Shown here: positions 57,528-64,000 of the stretch, in pieces | Numbering within the stretch: the stretch's first letter is position 1 | How the letters are laid out: every line of letters starts with the position of its first letter | NCBI GenBank assembly: GCA_963932465.1 | Contig: OZ010792.1 | Span: 514,833,100-514,897,099 of the forward strand | Reading direction: 5' to 3' | Origin: Maratus speciosus | Taxonomy: Eukaryota > Arthropoda > Arachnida > Araneae > Salticidae | Length of the DNA stretch: 64,000 nt | The notes under the pieces: model-generated | The model's database searches: none | What the model saw: only the letters and a program-made list of their open reading frames with translations | What the model was told of the DNA's origin: nothing | Made by a program: the position numbers and the translations under genes

Positions 57528-58093
57528 AGTACTACTTGATTATCCTGTCAACCAATTTCGCCAAATTATACAAATTGCTAAACTATTCGCCAAGTTGTAC
57601 AAACTGACATAACTTTTTATTTTAACCTTTAACTGATGTCACACGGTCTCCCAGACTCCGCGACTCCCAGCTGTAAACACTTTTACAGCTTTTTACTTTT
57701 CTGTACTGAAGTTAAATAATATGAATAAAATACTTTTTTCATGCAATTTAATTCACATGCTCCTAAGAGAAGTACAACAATATTGTTTGGACAAAATTTA
57801 AGTAAATTCAACCATTTGAGTTATTTTTTGTTATTCATTTTATTCGAGAGGTTTGAGAGACCGGATCACATCAGTTGTGTGACAAATTTTAGTCACATCA
57901 GTTAAAGGTTAAATAACGAAAGAATAAATTAGTAAAACGTTAATAAAAAGTCAAATTAAAAATTACATGATGACGTAACAAAGTGCATCGTGTTTAATGT
58001 CAAGTGAATGTAACATTTACAGTCATCCATTATTGCATTTAATCTTATAGTTTGGTCATAATTTTTTGGTTGATGGGATGATCAAGTAGCACC
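57528..58093. mobile_element. hAT-type MITE, perfect 8-bp TSD, host to a piggyBac-type MITE
   Basis: Left AGTACTACTTGATTATCCTG and right (inward) GGTGCTACTTGATCATCCCA. The direct repeat GATATTTC flanks it (57520-57527, 58094-58101). Family members lie at about 22201-22480 and 47572-47826. Removing the nested insertion gives about 279 bp, in line with them. Confidence 0.92.
57626..57908. mobile_element. piggyBac-type MITE, 283 bp, TTAA target
   Basis: Left CCTTTAACTGATGTCACAC and right (inward) CCTTTAACTGATGTGACTA, flanked by TTAA on both sides (57622-57625, 57909-57912). The paralogous MITE at 22.2 kb has the same context with a single TTAA and no insert, an exact empty site. Non-coding. Confidence 0.93.
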
Positions 58094-58255
58094 GATATTT
58101 CTAAAAGATTTTCTTTGGTGAAGCAAATGAGAAAACTGGTGACATCATGAAAAGGGCTGAAAGTACTCAGCAATTCAATCAGTCACACAATGTATACTGC
58201 CATTATGTTCCAAAATGTAGAGCATTTTCACACTCAGTTGACCACTGCTTCCAAC

Positions 58256-58369
58256 CAGGGCTGCAGAGTCTGAATCAGGCCCATTTTTAAGCGAAAGAGT
58301 CAGGGTCGGATCTGTTAAAATTCCCGGAGTCTGAGTCGTCCATTTTTTTCCACCGACTCTGCAACCCTG
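58256..58369. mobile_element. hAT-type MITE, 114 bp, perfect 8-bp TSD
   Basis: Left CAGGGCTGCAGAGTCTGAAT and right (inward) CAGGGTTGCAGAGTCGGTGG; the interior has GAGTC repeats in both orientations. The direct repeat CTTCCAAC flanks it (58248-58255, 58370-58377). Confidence 0.93.
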
Positions 58370-58710
58370 CTTCCAACACTTATTGTCACACCATCACATT
58401 TTTGACAAAGCAAATAAAGTCTCTTAAAAAAGATATGCTAAAATACCTTCTTTCATTAATGTTACAATTATGAATGAATATTCAGGTTAAGCTTTGAGTA
58501 AGGCAATCTATTATTTAATTAAACAAGAGAATTGCAATTATGTTTCTATGTAATATTCCTATGTTTGATTCCTTATACTTGATTTGCGTTTTCATCAGAT
58601 ATTTTAGAATAACATCATAATGTATGTGTACAGTAGACTCCCTCAAAAAATTTTGCAGATTTCTGATCACTGTTTTGTTTACATTATTAAACAGTAATTT
58701 GAATGTAATA

Positions 58711-60954
58711 CAGTCGAACTTGGATAATTCGAATTCGTGGATAATTCGAAGTTTTTTGTCAGTCAATTGAAACTTGTATTCAGTTAATGCAAAAAAATCT
58801 TGGTTATTTCGAATTCCAACTTCTTTCATTCGAAGTTTTTATGTTTTCAAAAATGACAAAATCTAGTTTCAATGCAGTTATTTGAAAAGTGGCGCGTTAT
58901 TTTCAGCTATTGTGGAAAATTCTTTAGGGAAGAGAAGGGGATGGGAGAATATTCTTATCTGTTCTAGGAAACAGAGCAGGGATAAAGGGAGGAGGACTGA
59001 ACACCCTTTCCCTTGTAAGTGACACATGCTACTCTCGCCAATGTGATAAATCATAGATGACACGCGTTGGAATTCCTTCAAAACCAAGACTATAGTCACT
59101 TGAGTTTTCTTCATTGTGCTTTTAGTTTTTGTGGTGAGAGTTCAGTGCAAGTATATCGTTGAGTAAGCCCCATGTATAAAACCTTATGTTTCGATGAAAA
59201 ATTTGCTGTGATTCGTGAGGTAGAAAAGGGTGTAAAGAAGAAATGCATCATCGCAAAAGAGTGTGGAATAGCACCTAACACTCTTTCGACCTTTTTGAAA
59301 AATAAAGAAAAAATTTTGAAATCTAATCGAAATCGCAAACGAGCTAGAGAACCTGATAATCCTGATGTGGACGAGTGTGTCTTGAAGTGGTTTAAGCAAG
59401 CGCGGGACAAAAACATCCCTCTCAGTGGAACTCTTGTTCGTGCAAAAGCGGAAGAATTTGCTGTCAGCTTAGGAAACAACAATTTCAAAGCAAGCTCCGG
59501 ATGGTTAGACTGATTTAAGGAAAGAAATGAAATTTTCTTTAAGTCTGTGTGTGGTGAAAGTTCAAGTGTGGACCAAGATGCAGCAAATGAGTGGAAAGAA
59601 AAAGTTGTTCAAATCATTGAGCATACACAGGACAGAGACATTTTTAATGTCGACAAAACTGGACTTTTTTTTCAAATGTAGCCCTGCAAAGACTTTGGAT
59701 TTTAAAGGTGAAAAATGTAGTGGAGGAAAACGCAGTAAAGACCGAATAACCCTACTTGTGACAGCAAACATGGACGACACTGAGAAGTTACCTTTACTGA
59801 TGATTGGAAAATCAAGAAATCCAAGGTGTTTTAACAATGTCAAAACAAAGCCTATAGAATACCATTCTAACACGAAAGCCTGGATGATGGGGAATCTTTT
59901 TGAAGAATGGCTGCTAGATCTCAATTGCACATACCAAAGAAAAAACAGAAAAATCATCCTGTTTGATAACTGCACTGCCCATAAATTGATACCCGCTATG
60001 GAAACTGCCACGGTTGAATTTTTTCTGCCAAACATGACCTCAATGATGCAACCAATGGATAAAGGCATCATTAAAAATCTGAAGCATTTCTACAGATGTC
60101 TAGTCGTTCAACACCTCTTTACTGAATCTTCCCAAAAGCTTCCCATTACCCTCCTCGATGCATCAAGAATGTGTTTAAATGCATGGTCCAAAGTGAGACA
60201 AAAAACAAAAGCAAACTGTTTCCGGAAAGCAGGATTCATCAGGAACACTGTCCCTAGCGAACTTTTATATGAAGAAAATTTACCTCTCCCAGTTGCATGG
60301 GAAGACAGCATACCATTTGATGATTATGTCGACATTGATAAAAACATAGACATTTGTGGAGAGCTGTCTGATACACATATTCTATCAGAAGTTCTAAACA
60401 ATAACAGTGATGGAACAGTGTAGCAGCAGAGAATCAATTGACACCGCAAAATTTTATTAGTATTCTTCCTTTAACTTCAGGACAGAATTTCTGAGAGTTT
60501 TGAAGGCGGAGAATACTATAAAAATTTAGTGGTGACACTAGTTCAATTGCTGCGTCACTGTTCCATCACTGCAATAAGAACATTGCAGCAGAAGACGATG
60601 AAGATATTGAAGATGAGGTAGAACAGAGAACGATTCCAACTTCAAGTGAGGCAGTCTTTCATGTAGCCGAATATTGTCGTTATGTAGAAGGACAATCTAA
60701 CATGAGTGAAGCTGTGTTTCGAGCTGTAGATATCCTTGAAGATTTTGTTAAAAAAATCAAGTAAGCTCTTTAAAGCAATCTGAAATATATCAATATTTTA
60801 AAAAGCTGTAGTTTTTTTTATTTAAAATTAATAAACATATTTTTTTTGCAATTTCTGTTGCGATTGATTATTTTACGACATGAAAATAAATTTTTTTTGA
60901 TAATTCAGAGTTTTACAGTGGTCCCTTGCACTTCGAATTATCCAAGTTCGACTG
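58711..60954 (+). mobile_element. Tigger-type DNA transposon, full length (2244 bp)
   Basis: Left CAGTCGAACTTGGATAATTC and right (inward) CAGTCGAACTTGGATAATTC are perfect 20-bp-plus inverted repeats (GAA also matches), flanked by TA (58709-58710, 60955-60956). It carries a transposase gene with few lesions (59172-60764). Confidence 0.95.
59172..60764 (+). pseudogene. Tigger-type transposase, nearly intact, inactivated by few lesions
   Basis: Cut-and-paste DDE transposase of the pogo/Tigger group. N-terminal helix-turn-helix (KFAVIREVEKGVKKKCIIAK, then GIAPNTLSTFLKNK), then a CENP-B-type DNA-binding region (CVLKWFKQARDKNIPLSG ... ASSGWLD). The frame meets TGA at 59511-59513, where the family usually has R (a CGA-to-TGA change would explain it). 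The frame continues to DIFNVDKTGLFF with the first catalytic D, and a T-run near 59665-59672 shifts the frame by one. The new frame runs KCSPAKTL to a stop at 60423 and includes IILFDNCTAH (second D) and MMQPMDKGIIKN (third D). A further shifted segment (about 60590-60764) encodes the usual acidic and helical tail, ending in TAA. All three catalytic aspartates survive. This suggests recent inactivation. Confidence 0.92.
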
Positions 60955-61446
60955 TAATGCTCTCAAAATTATAATAAATGCCTGAAATAAAGTAAAATAT
61001 GAAAACAGTAAAAATTAAAGGTCAAGTAAATAATTAATAATATATAATTAAATGTGCATAATAAATAATGAGGTGATAAATTTTTCTTCAATTATTCAAC
61101 GAAACTCACTTCATAAAGGTACACTAATAATTTACATAAAAATCTTATAACAAAATTGTATATCATGCTTAGCCAGATTTAATAACCAAAAAAGCTTGAT
61201 CAGTACATAAATGTATTTGGTAAAATGATTGCGATCACCACTAATATTAGTGCTATCTTTATTTTTTTCGGAAATAAATTTATACTTATTTTATGAGAAA
61301 GCATGAGTTCAGTCATATTAAAATGTGTATGGAATGATAGAAAAAAAAAAAAAATCTTGTATTTTTCACCTACATCTTAACAATAAGTTTCATTGTTTAC
61401 ATCTGCAACTATGTGTGAATTTTAGGTATTTGAGGGATAAACAGTA

Positions 61447-61607
61447 AAGCTCTTACTTTAATAAAAAAACTAATATCATTACAAAATTATGCAAGTTTTG
61501 TTATTTTTTTTTTCAATTACAATACTATATTTTTAAAAATAAGCAAAAATTAATTTCTACATAGCACAACTTGGTAAAAAGTTTAGGAGCAGTGTATTTA
61601 TTAAAAA
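61447..61607. other. Short unassigned spacer
   Basis: A+T-rich spacer between two TIR elements; nothing seen. Confidence 0.4.
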
Positions 61608-62064
61608 TACTCTCACTTATATGACTTTCAGGGGACCGTAGAAAAAAGTCGTATAAGTGAGAGACCATCTTATTACACAACTTTCAAACTTTATATGGAT
61701 TAATTGTTTTACCTGTAATTAAAACGATAAGTTTCGAATACTATGAACATATTTTAACAAAATTGATAAAATATTTTAAAAATAAAAACATAAAATATAT
61801 TAATAAAGTTCACAAAATAGTGTTCACTTACCACTATGTTTATTTTAAAGATTTGCAGATTAAATTTTCTCAAAAAAAAAAAAAAAAAAAAAGATGTGAT
61901 ATTAGTTTGTTTCTGTCATGATCAAAAGTCTAATAAAGCTTTTAAGCTATTTTGGAAATCATCATTTTGATGGACATAATTCTTTAATGTCTTAACACGA
62001 CACTTGGTTCCAAAAAATTTACAACAGCAGGAATATAGCTCTCATTTTCGTCATCCTCCTCGCT

Positions 62065-62156
62065 CACGTCTTCATTATTGCCTCATTATCACGTCTTCAT
62101 TATTGCCTCATTATCACGTCTTCATTATTGCCTCATTATCACGTCTTCATTATTAC
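62065..62156. repeat. 25-bp minisatellite, about 3.7 copies
   Basis: Unit CACGTCTTCATTATTGCCTC followed by ATTAT repeats at 62065, 62090, 62115 and 62140 (last partial). The full copies are identical, so the expansion is recent. Confidence 0.95.
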
Positions 62157-62199
62157 CATATTGTATCCTAAAAGATTTCTTTAGCAGTTCAGTTCTAAC

Positions 62200-63102
62200 C
62201 AGGGTTGGCTTTTTGCCGGCAGAAACTGGTTTTTGCCCTGCCAGTGGCAAAAACTGGTTATAACCAGTAAAAACCGGCAGAAACTAAAAAATGTCTTTAA
62301 TAGTTCTAGTAATTATTAAATGACATATGTTTAAGTAAACTAAAAAATATAACTCCATTTCATCATTTTAAAAACTTGATATAATAATTAATATTTAATA
62401 ATTTAATGTAAAAAAATTGTTAAATTACAAGACTGAAATTTTTGAAGCAAAGCAATTGAATTGATCATTGTTGAAATTGAACATTAGAAATTTTAGCCTT
62501 GTAATCTTCTTGTAACTTTAACAAACTTTTCCGTTCATTGTTTGTAAATATATATTATTATGAACCTGAAATTTATATTAGTCGAGAGGGTGGCAGTTTT
62601 AAGTAAGAATTAAGATATTTGATAAAATTACTATTTGAAAATAGTGGTTTAGAAACTTTTAAACTAAATAAATAACTCTAATCTTAACAAAACTGTATCT
62701 GAACGAAACTCTGTTCAAAAACCTAGCGGTAGATATATTAGTCGTCGGGTGTGGTTTAAATCCCCCCCCCCCCCAACTAAATTCCATGCCCCTGCCTTTA
62801 AAGAATTTTTTGAAATTGTTTAGGTTTAGAAACCACATCAAAACTTGTCTTTTGTTATAGACTACTGCAGAGTGCAAACAATGTAATATTTGATTTTGAA
62901 TGGTGATAATATTGTAAAAAATTATGCTTTGGTTAACATTTAATTGTTTTTCCTATGCATTATCTATTGGATGTCAGTAATGACTTTTATGTCATTTTCC
63001 GAGTTTCTGCCGTGTGGTAGCAAAAAGGGGCTTTTGCCCTGCCGGTTTTAACCGGTTTCTACCTGTGGTTTTATCCACCTCGGCAGAAACTTGCCAACCC
63101 TG
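62200..63102. mobile_element. hAT-type element, 903 bp, perfect 8-bp TSD
   Basis: Left CAGGGTTGGCTTTTTGCCGG and right (inward) CAGGGTTGGCAAGTTTCTGC, with many AACCGG/CCGGTT and GCCAG dyads in both subterminal regions. The direct repeat GTTCTAAC flanks it (62192-62199, 63103-63110). Same family as the truncated 49310 element, which carries the transposase tail. A C run (62762-62774) lies inside. Confidence 0.92.
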
Positions 63103-63520
63103 GTTCTAACACAAGTTTTTCATCAAATTATACACATTGGCAAGCACAAGGGAATTCCACAAGAGAACCACTCACTTGCCATAGATTTCATCGTTAATAA
63201 CACACAAAGGCATATAAGAAAGGTCATTCAATATTAAAAAACACTTTTACAATAGTGAAAGGATAAAGGTATGAAAACATGAATGATTTGTACTTTGAAG
63301 ATTATAAAAATGAATTCTTGAGTGAGAAATGTTAAATTGTCTGAACTGTTTAAAAAGTCGTATAAGTGAGAGAAGCAGTCGTATAACTTAGAAAATTTTA
63401 GCATTATTTCTCATAAAGCGTGGACGGGACCAAGAGAATCCAGCGTATAACTTAGAGAGTCGTATTAGTGAGAGGTCACTGTATTTAAATTACACATGTA
63501 AAAAATATGTACATTAACCT

Positions 63521-64000
63521 TCAGTATCTTGTTTGCTTTCCTTTAACATGGATGACTTCCAAAAGATACTTTGGGAAGACTTTGGCCATGTTTTTGCATG
63601 TGCAAATGATTATTTGATTCCATGTTTCCAAAATAGCTACTTTCAATTCAACGATCAAATCAAACTACTTTATGTGGGCATAAATTTGATGAACTAAGAT
63701 TCCCCACAAGTTTTCTATGAGATTTAGGTCAGGACGTGTAGCTGGAGTGTTAAAAATTTTAATGCTTGCAGATAACCAATCTAAAGTTGACACAGGCTTG
63801 TGAGTAGAAGCCTTATCTTGAAGCAATACCAAATTCTGATCCAAAGGTTCATCTTTAAGTGGAACAAAATTATTACCAAGAATATCTTGATAGTCAAATG
63901 TGTTTATCTTTGTCAGTAAAAAACAAACTTGTTTTTCTTTTTGCATTAGAGCCTTTCTAAATCATCATTTTGTGCATGCCTTGAAAGCAGATATGGCTTG
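63521..64000 (-). pseudogene. Tc1-like transposase C-terminal part, running off the window
   Basis: The minus strand reads LVLLQDKASTHK, in the position of the second catalytic aspartate (family QQDNA..H), then TRPDLNLIENLWGILVHQIY, the third acidic box. After one in-frame TAG (about 63672-63674) the frame continues FDLIVELKVAILETWNQI and ends VKGKQTRY with TGA at 63523-63521. The order and spacing are those of a Tc1-like transposase C terminus, different in family from the one at 28-30 kb. The N-terminal half, if present, lies beyond 64000. The internal stop shows it is not functional as it stands. Confidence 0.85.

Larger units (their letters stand above)
58631..61444. mobile_element. Pogo/Tigger-type MITE split by a full-length Tigger element
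   Basis: Starts CAGTAGACTCCCTCAAAAAA after TA, like 56137-57062. After the Tigger insertion the same collinear sequence resumes (AAAGGTCAAGTAAATAA, then GTTTCATTGTTTACATCTGC) and ends in a worn right terminus near 61426-61444 (TTTGAGGGATAAACAG then TA). Its uninterrupted paralogue is the 56.1-57.1 kb copy. Confidence 0.8.
61608..63481. mobile_element. Tigger-like MITE (CTCTCACT ends) with nested hAT element
   Basis: The right end read inward is CAGTGACCTCTCACTAATAC then GACTCTC, followed on the plus strand by TA (63482-63483). The left end (ACTCTCACTTATATGACTTT) is worn over its first bases. Internal subterminal blocks GTCGTATAAGTGAGAGA occur near 61655 and 63357. The 62200-63102 element is nested inside. 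Confidence 0.65.

Noticed and set aside
59562..60071. 169-codon minus-strand open frame
   Set aside because: It is the antisense shadow of the Tigger transposase frame.

Overview
This is a eukaryotic nuclear window: A+T-rich, intron-bearing and crowded with DNA transposons. The only host gene I can support is a sorting nexin 3 (SNX3) orthologue on the minus strand. It has four coding exons (36972-36793, 26193-26098, 18055-17931, 10234-10129) with consensus GT-AG junctions, introns of about 10.6, 8.0 and 7.7 kb, and a 168-residue product. The protein reads most like an arthropod SNX3 (N-terminal DATRRL and KKQTLDDAY, C-terminal NYVPGKIRNT). Low GC and long introns would fit an arachnid or a large-genome insect, but the sequence does not settle this.

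Layout. 1-10.1 kb lies 3' of SNX3: a tandem array of about 300 bp units, one unidentified coding remnant, a 1.0 kb hAT element with a perfect 8-bp target duplication, and a 2.6 kb TIR element full of internal copies of its own end motif. 10.1-37.0 kb is SNX3. Its introns hold small hAT-type MITEs, two tRNA-derived SINEs, a Tc1 element carrying two later insertions, a near-perfect foldback hairpin, and long blocks of a diverged 29-31 bp minisatellite. 37.0-38.6 kb is the SNX3 5' side. 38.65-45.53 kb is one 6.9 kb insertion with TIRs, a perfect 8-bp duplication and a related empty site at 17.5 kb; it contains another TIR element, which contains a third. 45.5-52 kb holds poly(G)/poly(C)-rich repeats, a palindromic CTAG-rich 49-bp array hit by two MITEs, and hAT- and pogo-like elements. 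52.6-64 kb holds another minisatellite element, a truncated pogo-type transposase, a full-length Tigger element with a lightly damaged transposase sitting in another MITE, a piggyBac-type MITE inside a hAT-type MITE, and a Tc1-like transposase end running off the window.

Nothing here works as an operon or pathway. The organising theme is layered insertion, with order recoverable from target duplications and from uninterrupted paralogous copies within the same 64 kb. The most interesting candidate is a TIR element family whose interior is a 29-31 bp minisatellite (four copies, about 0.45-1.3 kb). The 6.9 kb element and the hairpin in SNX3 intron 1 come next.

All calls come from reading the sequence. 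No database search was possible, so superfamily names rest on target-duplication length, end sequences and recognisable transposase motifs.
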